Source: Tolypocladium sp. Sup5 PDA-1 (taxonomy: Eukaryota > Ascomycota > Sordariomycetes > Hypocreales > Ophiocordycipitaceae). Taken from it: a stretch of 64,000 nt of DNA. Location: assembly GCA_000750105.3 (NCBI GenBank), contig JPHH03000022.1, forward strand, positions 62,001-126,000, read 5' to 3'. Positions 31,657-41,889 of this stretch are shown piece after piece (the stretch's first letter is position 1; the number at the start of each line of letters is the position of its first letter). The position numbers and the translations under genes are program-made. The notes beneath the pieces were generated by a model. The model had not been told where the DNA came from. It did not search any database and worked only from the letters and a program-made list of their open reading frames with translations.

Positions 31657-32687
31657 TTACTTTTGCATCATGAGCTGGACAAACTCGTTGTCTGCGTATT
31701 GAGTCAGCGAGAGATCACTACCTATACAGCGGACAGGGGATTAAAAAAAAGGGGGAGAGTCCTACAGTCAATTCGGCCATCGCCGTCCTGGTCAGCTTCA
31801 CGGATCATCTCGTCAACCTCATCGTCGGTGAGCTTCTCGCCAATTGACGTCATGACGTGACGCAGCTCGGCGGCGGAAATGAAGCCGTTGTTATCGCGGT
31901 CGAACACCTGGCGCCGGTCAGCAGGGGCGTTGGCATGCGCAGCGACACGATGTCCCTGTACGGACCTTGAAAGCCTCTCGGATCTCCTCCTCAGAGTCGG
32001 TGTCCTTCATTTTCCGGGCCATCATGGTCAAGAACTCTGCGCCGACAAGAGTTAGACGTGTAATCGACCAAAAGGTATGACATTATGATCGATTCGTGAC
32101 GTACCAGGGAAGTCAATGGTGCCGTTGTTGTCGGCGTCGACCTCGTTGATCATGTCTTGCAGCTCGGACTCGGAGGGGTTCTGGCCCAGGGAGCGCATGA
32201 CGGTCCCCAGCTCCTTGGTGGTGATCTGGCCTGGGAGCGAAGCGAAGATGTTAGTTTCGGCATCGCCCTGTACGGTGTCCGCAGTATCTGGGCGGGAGAG
32301 CAGCATCTGTTGAATCTCTTGCCGATGCGATCGTGGAGTACGAGGGGTGGAACACGGCGGATTGCGTAATTCCTGGAGCTACTACTCACCATCGCCGTCC
32401 TTGTCCTGAGCGCAGTAGGTCAGCCAACAGCGGCTGGCAGAGCGAGCGTCGCGGAGCAGAAACTTACAAACAGGGAGAAAGCCTCCTTGAACTCAGAGAC
32501 CTGCTCTTCGGTGAGGGAATCAGCCTGTCGTGGCAGGGAGCGTCAGCGTCGAGGACAGCATCGAGCACAACCAGCCCCTCATGGGGGACCGACCGCGGGG
32601 TCGCGCGGCAAAAGCATGCGCAGGCGACGGGAGCGAAGCAGCAACAGCAACAGCAGCAGAAGAGCAGGATGCAGCTGGACTCACCAT
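31657..32687 (-). CDS. CMD1: Calmodulin
   Basis: Seven exons (32687-32685, 32524-32468, 32405-32390, 32230-32105, 32036-31966, 31907-31766, 31691-31657) give the expected 149 residues. The spliced start is [20 protein letters not shown]. Four EF-hand loops are intact: [36 protein letters not shown] and [12 protein letters not shown]. It ends EFVQLMMQK. Calmodulin is the cytosolic Ca2+ sensor that activates calcineurin and CaM kinases. The gene structure is extreme: exon 1 is the ATG alone, exon 3 is 16 nt, and introns make up more than half of the locus. The donor at 31965 is GTCCGT. The reading frames of single exons give no hint of the whole, so the model depends on the fixed protein sequence of the family, which it matches throughout. 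Confidence 0.97.
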
Positions 32688-33506
32688 GGTGGGCGAAAGC
32701 TGGAACGAATGTCGCGTGCGGTAAAGCTCAGAGGGAGATCGTGAGGGCGTCGACGTGAAAAGAGCCGGGAGAGGAAGAGGAGGGTTGGTGGCGTCTTGGC
32801 TCGAGGACGGGAGCTTTTCTTTGGGGAGGGGAGAGTACAAGTACGAAGTACAGTGAAACAAGGCACCAAGAAATACCAGGTCGCAGTAGGCGACCGGCCC
32901 CCCTGTCCGGGTGCCAGCCTGATGAGGCGCTCTGACCTGCTGGAGCCCGCTTCAGCTACCGTCCGGTGCCGTTGCTGACAGCCGCCTGCCCAGCTTGCGG
33001 ATGACGGGGGCCGTTCGCCCGTCAGGCGGCCCGGGGGTGTTGGGCTCAGGTGGTGGAACCACTGGGACGCCCGCTGAAGCTGCCAGAGCTCGCCGCAATG
33101 GACCTCCTCACCCTGGACGACGCTTGAACACTGTACTGCGCACTGTTAGATTCCACTGTCAGTTGCTGCCCAAGCGTCGCTGGGACCATCCGCGTGGCGC
33201 GCCCCAGGCTGTTGAGGCTGGTACCTAGGTAAGGTAGGGACCGAAGAGGAGCCGCACGTGTCGGCACTGTGCGGACGCTGCGTTCACAACGCAACGCTAG
33301 GTCTGTGCTGGTGTCGTAATGCCACCCACCCAGTCGAGTTTCAACTCCCACCCTGCGATCGACACCTCACGACGGCGACGACGACGACGACTTTTTTTTT
33401 TTTCTAGATCCATGACTCCCTTCCCTCTCGACGCTTCGATTTCTTCCTTCTACACAACTCGAATCGCGCATCGTGACGGCTGCGACACGCCTACCCTGCG
33501 TCCGCC
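32688..33506. other. Divergent intergenic region calmodulin / TLG2
   Basis: About 0.8 kb with two divergent promoters. It holds TACGAAGTA (32842), TACCTAGGTA (33222), and a GACGACGAC repeat followed by a 12-T tract at about 33372-33403 in the TLG2 leader region. No gene seen. Confidence 0.55.
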
Positions 33507-34693
33507 ATGTGGCGAGACCGCACCAACCTGTCCGTCTCCATCTATTGCTCCCATGCCCGTCGAGCTTGACAAGCTGCCATGACCGATCGACTAACAACGC
33601 GACGCTCCGTCTAGCTACATCTCCTACCGCCAGTCGTACGCGCACCATCCCACACAGCGCAGAAAGTACGGGGGCGGCGGCGCGTCCGGTCCCAGCGCCT
33701 TCTCTGATGCCTACCCCAGCAGCAGCTATGCGCACGAGGATCGCCGCGGGCTGCTCTCGGGCGGCGCCTTCGAGGACGATGGTGACGCCGTGATAGAGAT
33801 GGACCTGCTCCCGCCCCGCTGGGCCGACATTTCCGACGAGATCACGGAGCTGCTCTCCGACATTGCGACCAAAGGCCAGCGCCTCGAGAAGCTGCACCAG
33901 AAGCATGTCCTGCCCGGCTTCAACGACGACGAGGCCAAGAAGGCCGAGGAGACGCAGATCGAGCGCATCACCCAGGATATCACCAAGGGCTTCCACCAGT
34001 GCCATCGATGCATCCAGCGGGTTGAGCAGATGGTGCGCGAATCGAGGCAATTGGGAACCCTCAGCAGGGGCGAAGAGACAATGGCCAAGAACATAGAGAT
34101 ATCACTGGCAACGAGGGTCCAGGAGGCTAGCGCAAGCTTTCGAAAGAAGCAGAGCGCCTATCTGAAGAGTACGCGACATCATTACCCCTTTAGCGGCGCC
34201 TGGCTCACCTCTTTCTTTTGCAGAGCTTCGTGATATGGGCGGCTTAGGAGCTTTCAGCCCCGGCGACCGCTCGTCCACGCCGCAGCCCGGCTCGTACATG
34301 GACCCGTCCTTGCAGGAATCAGACGCCGACCGGTCCTTCTCCCAGTCTACGCTACAGCAAGCTTCGCAGCAGAAAATGCTTCACTCCAACGACGCCGCCA
34401 TCACCCAGCGAGAACGTGAGATCGAGGACATCGCCCAGGGTATTATCGAGCTCTCAGATCTGTTCCGAGACCTGCAAAACATGGTCATCGACCAAGGCAC
34501 CATGCTGGACAGGATCGACTACAACGTGGAACGAATGAACGAGGACGTCAAGGGAGCGGACAAGGAGCTCAAGGTTGCGTCGGGATACCAGAGGAAGACG
34601 ACAAAGAGGAAGATTATCCTCCTCCTCATCCTTATCATCGCGGGCCTATTCATCCTGCTCTTGATCAAGCCAAAGAAGCACGATGCAGAGTAG
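33507..34693 (+). CDS. TLG2: t-SNARE syntaxin of the TGN/endosome (Tlg2 / syntaxin-16 type)
   Basis: Three exons (33507-33529, 33615-34168, 34224-34693) give 348 residues. The start MWRDRTNLYISYRQSYAHHP is the Tlg2 N-peptide, which binds the SM protein Vps45. A syntaxin Habc domain follows (PRWADISDEITELLSDIATK ... FRKKQSAYLKKLRDMG). The SNARE motif runs from REREIEDIAQGIIELSDLFR through the zero-layer Gln in VIDQGTMLDRIDYNVER. A C-terminal membrane anchor, IILLLILIIAGLFILLLI, is followed by a basic/acidic tail. Tlg2 drives fusion of endosome-derived vesicles with the trans-Golgi. Intron 1 uses the unusual donor GTCCGT and splits the N-peptide after seven codons. The gene is convergent with the PPR-like gene (288 bp between stop codons). 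Confidence 0.95.
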
Positions 34694-34981
34694 CCCAAAT
34701 CCACGAGACGGCGCACGCACGGCTCCTGAACCGGCCTTGCGCCCCGCAGGGACCGTTCATCTCAAGGAGGCCTTGGTCGGCCATGTATCAAAACAATGTA
34801 CATATATCACGTCACGAGAGAGCAAGCAAGGTAGCCACAGTTGCGCGCCTGGAGTCGGGGGTTTTGATTAGAACCATATATATACATGGGTATATACTAC
34901 TTATATCTGTCTTGCCAGCCAGGTATGGTATGTACAACTTGGGACACATCTCACGCTGTCTTGATCACGGGTCCCCATCAC

Positions 34982-37738
34982 CTATCCGTCCCTCTCTCTG
35001 TGGTCAAACGCCTTTCCAAACAACTTTGGATACCGACTCCATAATTTCGGCTTTTGCCGTTCCAGCTCCCGAGCCATTTCTGGTAGGCTCGGCAGGATTT
35101 CCGCGCCCCAAGCCTCGTCGACGATGGTCTTCATATTCTCCGCCGACATCTCGTTCGTGTCTCTCGACCTGTCTCGGCGCCGACCAGGCACCTGGCCCAG
35201 GGCAATGCGCGAGATCACCGCGGCTCGCAGTATCTGCGTGTCGATCAACACCCCCTGGTCCCGCAAAAGGGCGAGCAGCCGCACGCCGCAGGCAATGTCA
35301 AACTCCACGATGCCTGAGCTATCGGTCCCCATGAGCGCTGGGGCGTTTGGTCGGGCGGCCAGCGTCTGATCAAAACCCCACCTCACAATCGAGCGCTGCA
35401 GGCGTGCGTCGAATATCTTCTGCACGGGATGCGCGCGATGGGTGAAGGGAAGGTCTGCAGGGATATACTCTTTCGCATCGTTTTGGTTCGCCACCCCCTG
35501 AATAGAAACGTTGTCGCTTCCTCGGGTGTGGCGCTTTTCGTTGGAGCCTAGGTTGCTCAAGCTGCGTTCATTGTCTCTTGTCTGGAGAGAAGAAATGGGG
35601 TTGCTTGAGCCCGCTGACGGCCCCTCGTCCACTCTCCTCAGAAGGGCAATCTGTTGCATGAACAGCTCTTCAGGAGACGTGTGGCCATCATATTTGTGGC
35701 CGATTTCCATCTCACGCACACCCTGAGCGACGTGCGAGTCAGCTTCGATCTCCTTGGCCTCAGTTTCAGGCGCCATTTGCGCCCTTTTTTGAGCGGCCGT
35801 CTGGGTTCCGGCTACTTGAGGCAAATCCTCTCGGTGTACAGGGACCAAGCCCCCGTATGGCGGCGTATAAAGCTGAATGATTTCGATACACAGTTGTTCC
35901 AGTTCGTCAAAGCGCCCCAGGCGACCAAGGTTGTAAATGAGAAGTTTCCAGTACTGCAGGGGTATGGCAACGTCGTGACAAGCAATGCGACGGGTGAAGT
36001 CGATCGCCCTGTTCAATGGCGACTCTGGATCGGTATCGGAAGCTCCTCTCAGGCGGGATCTTTCGATGGGGTGCTTTCCAAGTCCCCAAAAAGTGCGCTC
36101 TAGAAGCTGTGTGGCGTTGTTCTGGGCCATGTTGACCCTCAGGGCCTCCATTCGGTCAAGGACTAGTCTGGCCTTGCCCATCCTCCGCTTGGAGAGCTCG
36201 CTTCTCAACAGCGAGTTGAGCCGCCGAGAGGACGGTCCGGTCTCGACGGCCCATTCGATGGCTTGAAAAAGTCTTTCCCGTTGCCAGTCGCCGTCTCGAA
36301 CTGATGCTGCCATGAGCATCTGTCGCGTTTCCATGTCGTCAAATTCGTCTGGATGGATATCACAGCTTAGCAGGTCGGTAAGCAAGTCGTCCTCTCCGTG
36401 CCTCGCGAAGAAAACCAGGACCTTGCAATATATCTGGGGCGCAATTTCTATCCCCAGCTTCTCGAGTTGTGCTATACGAGATGCGACGCCTTTAGCATCC
36501 GATTCTCGCAGGGCAAGTGACTGGAAGGAGCGAGGCCCAATGACCCGAAGTCCAAGCCTGTGGACAAGGTTGATGGCGAATTCGACAGATGTCCATGAGC
36601 TGGCGAACCACTTTGCCACTATAGAATCGCTGTACTGGCCTGCCGGAGGATGATGGGCGACACCGAGTGGTTCAAGCGCTTCATCATTGGTGCCATGTCG
36701 GAGGGACTGATTCTCAAGCCCCGCCGCTGCCAGCTCCTCCTCGGTCAACGCGATAGACGGGTAGTAGCTGGCAAGGAATGTGATGAACGGCCGCGATTTC
36801 GTCGTTGTGGGGAGGTCTTTGAATAGAATAAACTTTCTCCGCCACGTGCGAGCCAGCTTCGACTGCCCTGATGCAAATAGCGCTGGTATTATGTAGTCGT
36901 ACAATCCGCGTTCCGTGCTGAAGACGTACAGAGTTGTCAGGTTGCTCTGCATCTGTGGCGTAGGGTCGACAACAAAACTTGAGAGTAGAGCCCCGAAGAC
37001 TTCTGCTCCGGGAGGGAAGTTTGGGGCTAGTTGTAGGTGCCACCGAACAGCCTCCTCGAATCGAGCCTGGTCGAGGAAGAAGTGCATTACTTTCATGTAA
37101 AGATCGGGCCACTGGAAGCCACCCTCCGCACAAAGTTGTTGAGCCACATTGACGAGTGCGGCAATGTGCGCGTCACTATTGAGTGCGGCTGCCAGGACCT
37201 CATCCCGGAGCATGTCGGCGTCGGGTTGGGAAAAGACGTCGAGGAGTCCCCTCTCCTTGATTGATTCAAAAACTGCCCAGGCGCCATGTTCCCCGTGCTG
37301 ACGGCGGAGAACAGCGAGACAGCGCTCCCAGCTTTTAACATCCTCCGGACGCAGCTCCGCTTCGGCCTCGGCCTCCTGCAATGCTTGTCTCGCGAGCTCA
37401 TGGAGCATTGCCGTCGGTTGTCGCCCGGTTAAAGCCGTGTTGTGCTGCGCTCGAGCCTGCCCTAGCCCCCCGTCTGTTTTCCATCTCGACAGCTGCGACG
37501 AGGCGTCCCAATGGCCGTGGTTCGTCGGTTTCCCCCGATTCTCGGCCTGATCTTGAAAGGGCGAGTGGGAAGATCTAGCCCGGCTGATCGAGGCGACCGT
37601 CGTGACAGAAGGGCGTACTAGGGCAGTAAAGCTTCGAGTGAGCGGGCTGGAGAGTCTGGCTTTCGTCCGCGAGGCAGCTTCCGTGGCGACTCGTGTTGCG
37701 GCTGGAAAAAGTCGAAGAGGCGGCACAGTCTTTCGCAT
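34982..37738 (-). CDS. Mitochondrial pentatricopeptide-repeat-like protein
   Basis: A single exon of 918 residues. The N-terminus is Arg/Ser/Ala-rich with almost no acidic residues (RKTVPPLRLFPAATRVATEA, TKARLSSPLTRSFTALVRPS), a strong mitochondrial presequence. From about residue 110 the protein is helical with PPR-like helix pairs, for example KSWERCLAVLRRQHGEHGAW, DLYMKVMHFFLDQARFEEAV, EVFGALLSSFVVDP and YWKLLIYNLGRLGRFDELEQ. This matches large fungal PPR proteins that bind mitochondrial mRNAs; Cya-5/Pet309-type COX1 translation factors are one possibility. The exact target cannot be read from the sequence. It shares a 396-bp divergent promoter with the COX7-like gene, which would suit a factor for cytochrome oxidase biogenesis. 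Confidence 0.8.
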   Translation of the reverse strand: MRKTVPPLRLFPAATRVATEAASRTKARLSSPLTRSFTALVRPSVTTVASISRARSSHSPFQDQAENRGKPTNHGHWDASSQLSRWKTDGGLGQARAQHNTALTGRQPTAMLHELARQALQEAEAEAELRPEDVKSWERCLAVLRRQHGEHGAWAVFESIKERGLLDVFSQPDADMLRDEVLAAALNSDAHIAALVNVAQQLCAEGGFQWPDLYMKVMHFFLDQARFEEAVRWHLQLAPNFPPGAEVFGALLSSFVVDPTPQMQSNLTTLYVFSTERGLYDYIIPALFASGQSKLARTWRRKFILFKDLPTTTKSRPFITFLASYYPSIALTEEELAAAGLENQSLRHGTNDEALEPLGVAHHPPAGQYSDSIVAKWFASSWTSVEFAINLVHRLGLRVIGPRSFQSLALRESDAKGVASRIAQLEKLGIEIAPQIYCKVLVFFARHGEDDLLTDLLSCDIHPDEFDDMETRQMLMAASVRDGDWQRERLFQAIEWAVETGPSSRRLNSLLRSELSKRRMGKARLVLDRMEALRVNMAQNNATQLLERTFWGLGKHPIERSRLRGASDTDPESPLNRAIDFTRRIACHDVAIPLQYWKLLIYNLGRLGRFDELEQLCIEIIQLYTPPYGGLVPVHREDLPQVAGTQTAAQKRAQMAPETEAKEIEADSHVAQGVREMEIGHKYDGHTSPEELFMQQIALLRRVDEGPSAGSSNPISSLQTRDNERSLSNLGSNEKRHTRGSDNVSIQGVANQNDAKEYIPADLPFTHRAHPVQKIFDARLQRSIVRWGFDQTLAARPNAPALMGTDSSGIVEFDIACGVRLLALLRDQGVLIDTQILRAAVISRIALGQVPGRRRDRSRDTNEMSAENMKTIVDEAWGAEILPSLPEMARELERQKPKLWSRYPKLFGKAFDHRERDG

Positions 37739-38134
37739 TCCCAGGACTGCCTCCGGTAGCCGCAGCGATGTATTGTATCACCGCATCGGATCGGCCGATG
37801 TTTGGCAAAAGGCACCGACGAGTAGCCGGGCAGCCGGTAGGATTGATGGAGATGCTCGGCTGGAAATCCTGTGCAACTGCCTCTTGCTGCGATCAGCTTG
37901 AAGCACTTCTAGAAGTTTGTAAGATACCCTGAGAGCGATGGCACGTGGTGGAGCACGCGTGCCTCCCACAACCAGGGAGTGATTCGCTGAGTCATCAACG
38001 TCCGACCCCAATCAGAATGGCCTCATTTCTGCAACCGACAGCCTTTCAACATCCTCGGCCACTGCATCGCTGCAATCCCTCACGAACACCCGACTCCCGA
38101 AGCCCCGCGCACGTCTCAGCACACACATTCCAAG
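37739..38134. promoter_or_regulatory. Bidirectional promoter region: PPR-like gene / COX7
   Basis: The 396 bp separate the start codons of two divergent genes with predicted mitochondrial products. A CCAATCA box lies at 38008-38014, 123 bp before the COX7 ATG. CCAAT is the site of the HAP/CBC complex that controls respiratory genes in fungi. Binding here is inference. Confidence 0.5.
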
Positions 38135-38580
38135 ATGGGGTAAGTCGCTACTACACAGAGGCCGACACGCGACGAGCCAATGTCCCCTCCCTGCACGCCA
38201 ATTGCGATTCCGAGCTCGGCAAGTCGTGGGAGGCATGAGCACCAAGCTGACGTAGCTTCAGCATGATCGACGCCAAAAACAAGGTGCCCGAGCACCAGCG
38301 CTTCTACCAGCAGGCATATAAGGCACACACCCGCCTCTGGAAGATTGTACGATTGGATTGCTGCCACCCCGAACGGTTCCGGACGGATACTGATGCGACA
38401 GCAGGGCTCCCGAAGCCGCTGGTACATGACGCCGTACCTCATCGTCCTCTGGGGCGGATTCGGAGGTTTGTTCCTAGGCACTGAAATCCACTGCGAGAAT
38501 TTTCTGACGAGTTGGTAGCTACCATGTACGCGGCTGGACGGAAGGTCACCGGCCACAACACCTGGTTCGGCAAGAACTAA
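38135..38580 (+). CDS. COX7: Cytochrome c oxidase subunit VIIa-like protein
   Basis: Four exons (38135-38139, 38262-38346, 38405-38465, 38519-38580) encode 70 residues. The spliced protein starts MGMIDAKNKVPEHQRFYQQA and continues YKAHTRLWKIGSRSRWYM. It has one membrane helix (TPYLIVLWGGFGATMYAAG) and ends RKVTGHNTWFGKN. This fits the fungal Cox7/VIIa family of complex IV, a single-span inner-membrane subunit. Exon 1 is only five nucleotides (ATGGG), so no ORF of usable size marks the gene. The exon-3 acceptor is a tandem ACAGCAG (NAGNAG) at 38398-38404; using the first AG would insert one Gln between Ile30 and Gly31. The 3' neighbour, clathrin light chain, is convergent. Confidence 0.8.
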
Positions 38581-38950
38581 ACAGTGGTGGCTCAACAGGA
38601 ACTGTCTACCGTGGCGCGTTTGCAGACGCGGCATCTGTGCGATTACTGGACTGTTTTATAGGCGGACAAAATAAAACCTCTGCGGTCCTCTCCTTTGTCT
38701 CACAGCCCTTCCTTTCCGCCAGACGTGATTGCAGATCGCAGGGAGACGCTCCAATGTGAACTGTCGGGACCACCATCGATTGGACGCACGAATCATTCGT
38801 AGTGTTACGCATCCTTTACTCCATATGTCTCTAAAATACATGACAGGAAGTCTCAAGCTGCTGGGCTAACCTGTGGAAGACATCTGCCTAACCCTTCCCA
38901 TTAGGTGGCGGGTCTCCTCGTGTTCGCTGGTCATCAAAACTCCGCGCTGC
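38581..38950. other. Convergent intergenic region COX7 / CLC1
   Basis: About 0.37 kb between stop codons, AT-richer than the coding regions, with GGCGGACAAAATAAAACC near 38661-38678 that could hold the COX7 polyadenylation signal. No gene seen. Confidence 0.5.
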
Positions 38951-39779
38951 TCAGTAGCCCGTGGCACCGGGGGCCTTCTCGTCCTTGCGCAGGTTCGTCA
39001 GCGTTTCGCGGAATCGCTCCTTTCCAGATCCAGCAGCGCCGCCCTTGGTGCCCTTGCCGCTGACGTCGACCAGCTTGGCGATCCGGTCCCAGCTTGTTCC
39101 ACCAGACACGGTGTCCTCCCGGCTGGCCAAGAACTGCTCTGCTTCCTTGCGGGTCTGCGCGATGCCCTTCTCCTTCTTTGTGTTGTAGTTTTCGTAGAAG
39201 TCGTCGATGTTCTGTTGCGCCTCCTTGATTGTCTCTTCCTTCTGAGCCGCAAACTGTTCGGCTCTCTTGGCGATTTGGGCGTCCCGACGCTCCCTCCACT
39301 CTTTGATGACCTCGGGCTCCTCCTCATCATCCACACGGGATTGGTAACCCGAGTTATAGCTCACGGATGGCCCGGTGATGGAGCTGCCGCCCGGGGGACC
39401 ACCGGTACCCTGCACACGGGCTGGTCAGCGTCTCAGCCTCGGGTTCGAACGCAGAGTACTTACAGCTGATGGGCTAGCCAAGTCAGGGAACTGAGACTCG
39501 AATGTGGATTGGGCATTATCGCCCTGTGCTAGGAGGTCGTCGCTGGGCTCTCCGAGTGCGGCAGCATCGTCGCTTGTCGCAAACAGGTCTGCGTCGTCAC
39601 CAAGAATGGCCTTTTCACGGGCCAGGAAGTCGTCGGTGGAGGGATCTGCGGAGGGATCCTTGATATCGGTTTGCGCTTGAGGGAGTCGGCATCAGCGACG
39701 TGAAGGTTGGCTGGCAGCTGGTCAAGGGAAACTCACCTCCCGAATCGAAGTCATCAAGAGAGGGGAAGCGGTCCGCCAT
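38951..39779 (-). CDS. CLC1: Clathrin light chain
   Basis: Three exons (39779-39737, 39675-39464, 39409-38951) encode 237 residues. The start MADRFPSLDDFDSGAQTDIK contains the FPSLDDFDSG consensus of clathrin light chains. After an acidic, disordered N-terminal half comes the heavy-chain-binding coiled coil (EEPEVIKEWRERRDAQIAKR, EQFAAQKEETIKEAQQNIDD FYENYN). The C-terminus includes TSWDRIAKLVDVSGK and RFRETLTNLRKDEKAPG. The protein coats vesicles at the trans-Golgi and plasma membrane together with clathrin heavy chain, and acts downstream of AP-1, whose gamma subunit is encoded about 9 kb to the left. The consensus is cut by intron 1 within the Gly codon, so the first exon holds only 14 complete codons. 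Confidence 0.95.
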
Positions 39780-40526
39780 CGTGAGTGACTGAAAGAAAGC
39801 GAATTTCAGCAATTTGGGCTGGTCCTTGTTCAAGAGCGTGCGAGATGCGAAGGGTGTCGCTCAACGGTGGGAATTGTAGTGATGACGGCTGTTGCTTTGT
39901 ACGCGATCTCTCTGGGCACTGACCCGCCAGCTGGCTGCGTCAACGTATCCGCATGGGGTGGAAATCTGCCGGGCGGTGAGGGGGTTGAAGGTGCCCCTGG
40001 GCTGGGGCGCTGAGGCAAATATTGCATAAACCGGGGTAAATGCACGGGCTAATGCACATGGTCTTGCTGCCTAGCTGCATATAGTTTTTGCCCATGCTAC
40101 AGGTACTGCATGTTTATTACCTTAAATCTGCTGCATGAGATCGTAACTACGGACTACATGGAGAGGTGCTTCAGGTTTTGGCCATCACCCAGCTGCTGAG
40201 CTCGACTACCTGAGGAACTCTCGTTGGCTTTGCTTGCCAGCTGATATCGTAGGGCACATTTTGTCAACACTCAGAGGGTTCAAGGACCTTATTTGCGCGC
40301 GATCGTGGTGGCACGAAAACGGGCTGCAGCAAGCTTGGGTCCCACAGCCAACTACGTCCGACCTTGGCTAAGCAACCAGCTCCATTCGTCCCACGGCAAC
40401 GATTCTTCCTTTTCCAGAGACAGACCATTGTCGCCCGTAGAGACAATCTCACGCGACCGAGAATCGGCCTTGAGGCGAAGTCCGGACGACTCCCTGGCCT
40501 ATCGTGAAGGACGAGCATATTCGACA
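39780..40526. other. Divergent intergenic region CLC1 / RTT103
   Basis: About 0.75 kb with two divergent promoters. One TACGGACTA word lies at 40148. An open frame upstream of and in phase with RTT103 starts at 40293 and lacks conserved sequence, so it is treated as leader. Confidence 0.5.
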
Positions 40527-41889
40527 ATGGCTTACAACGATGACTCCGTGCTGGCGCGGCTCTCGTCGCTCAATGAGAGCCATGACAGCATCGCCACGGC
40601 AGCTCAGTGGATCATGTTTCACAGGTACGTTTGCAACGGCGAGCTCCAGCTTCCAGTGATCCTGCGCATGCTGACCTGTATCGTGTTCAGGAGACATGCA
40701 GACCGCACGGTGCAGCTGTGGATGCAGCGGCTGAAGGACTCATCCAGCACCAAGCGCTTGAGCCTTGTGTACCTTGCAAATGGTGAGCATATCTGACGCG
40801 TTGGACTGCGGAATTCTTTGCTAACACGTCTCGTCTACAGAGGTCGTTCAGCAGTCCAGGATACGCCACAAAGAGGACTTCGTCATCGCGTTCTCCCCCG
40901 TGGTTGCTGAAGCTGCGGCCATTGCCTACAAAGGCGCGCCAGCCGAAATTCAGGGCAAGTTGAGACGCGTGATCGATGTCTGGAAGGACAGAACCATCTT
41001 TGAGGTGCCTATTCAAGGTGCTATTGAAGCCAGACTTGACGGTACGTGTGCCACACATTTATCCGTCTTGAAGTCGTTATTGACTGTTCAAACAGAGTTG
41101 GACAAAGCTCGAGGGACCGCCAAGCCAGGTTTTGGAGGGTCCCCCTTTGGAAGCTCCTCAGGAGGGGTGCCGGCCGAGTTTGCGCCATTGGTCTCTGCCC
41201 ACCAGAAGGTATCCAAGTTGAGCGTCCCTCTGAACGCGACGATTTCCTCTGCGAATCAAGAGTACGAGAAGCAGACAGACCCCGATACCGCAGTGCCGTC
41301 AGCTCCGGTCTATGCCGCCCGCCTCAATGGCCTTCTCAAGACTCTCGCCAACGCAGAGAGCGCCGTGGCGGAGTGCGTCAAAGCTCGCGAGGGGTTGGTA
41401 TCGGGGTTGGAGAAGATGTTGGATGCCAACCGAGCTGCTCTGGAAATCGACAGGAGCGCCGCGAGCGAGTTGCTGAAGCGGAAAGAGGAGATTGAGGATA
41501 AGAAGCAGCAGGTGGAGGTGGCTATTATGCGAGCCCTCGGGCCTGCGGATGGCAACGGCTCCCCGGAGGAGGGAGGATCCACGAGCCCGCCTCCCGAGCC
41601 GGACCGACCCGAGATGGAAGCGCTGACACCGCCTTCTCTGGATGAGGAACCTATGGATCTACCGGACGAGACACCGGCCCAAGAGACGACAGACGGCCAA
41701 CCCGCGGGAGTATCGGGCACGGAGCTGACGCCCGAGTCGGCTCCCTCTTATCAAGCCCTGCCCATATCCACCAACGGTTCCAAGAAGAGACGCCGAGTCG
41801 ATGACTCTAACGACTTTCCTGATCTAGGCGGCGATGACGGGATAGATCCCGAGGTGGCTGAGATGCTCAAAGAGGGGAACGAGGCGTGA
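40527..41889 (+). CDS. RTT103: CTD-interacting-domain protein, Rtt103/RPRD1-like
   Basis: Four exons (40527-40624, 40691-40782, 40841-41041, 41096-41889) encode 394 residues. The N-terminal ~130 residues are a CID fold: DDSVLARLSSLNESHDSIAT, AAQWIMFHRRHADRTVQLWM, STKRLSLVYLANEVVQQSRI and LRRVIDVWKDRTIFEV. A helical, coiled-coil region follows (ALEIDRSAASELLKRKEEIE DKKQQ). The tail is acidic and Pro-rich, with SKKRRRVDDSNDFPDLGG. Rtt103 reads Ser2-phosphorylated RNA polymerase II CTD and recruits the Rat1 exonuclease for termination. The first Met of the open frame at 40293 is 5' of the conserved region; the start at MAYNDDSVL is favoured by the CID. The KKRRR group is a likely nuclear signal. 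Confidence 0.93.
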
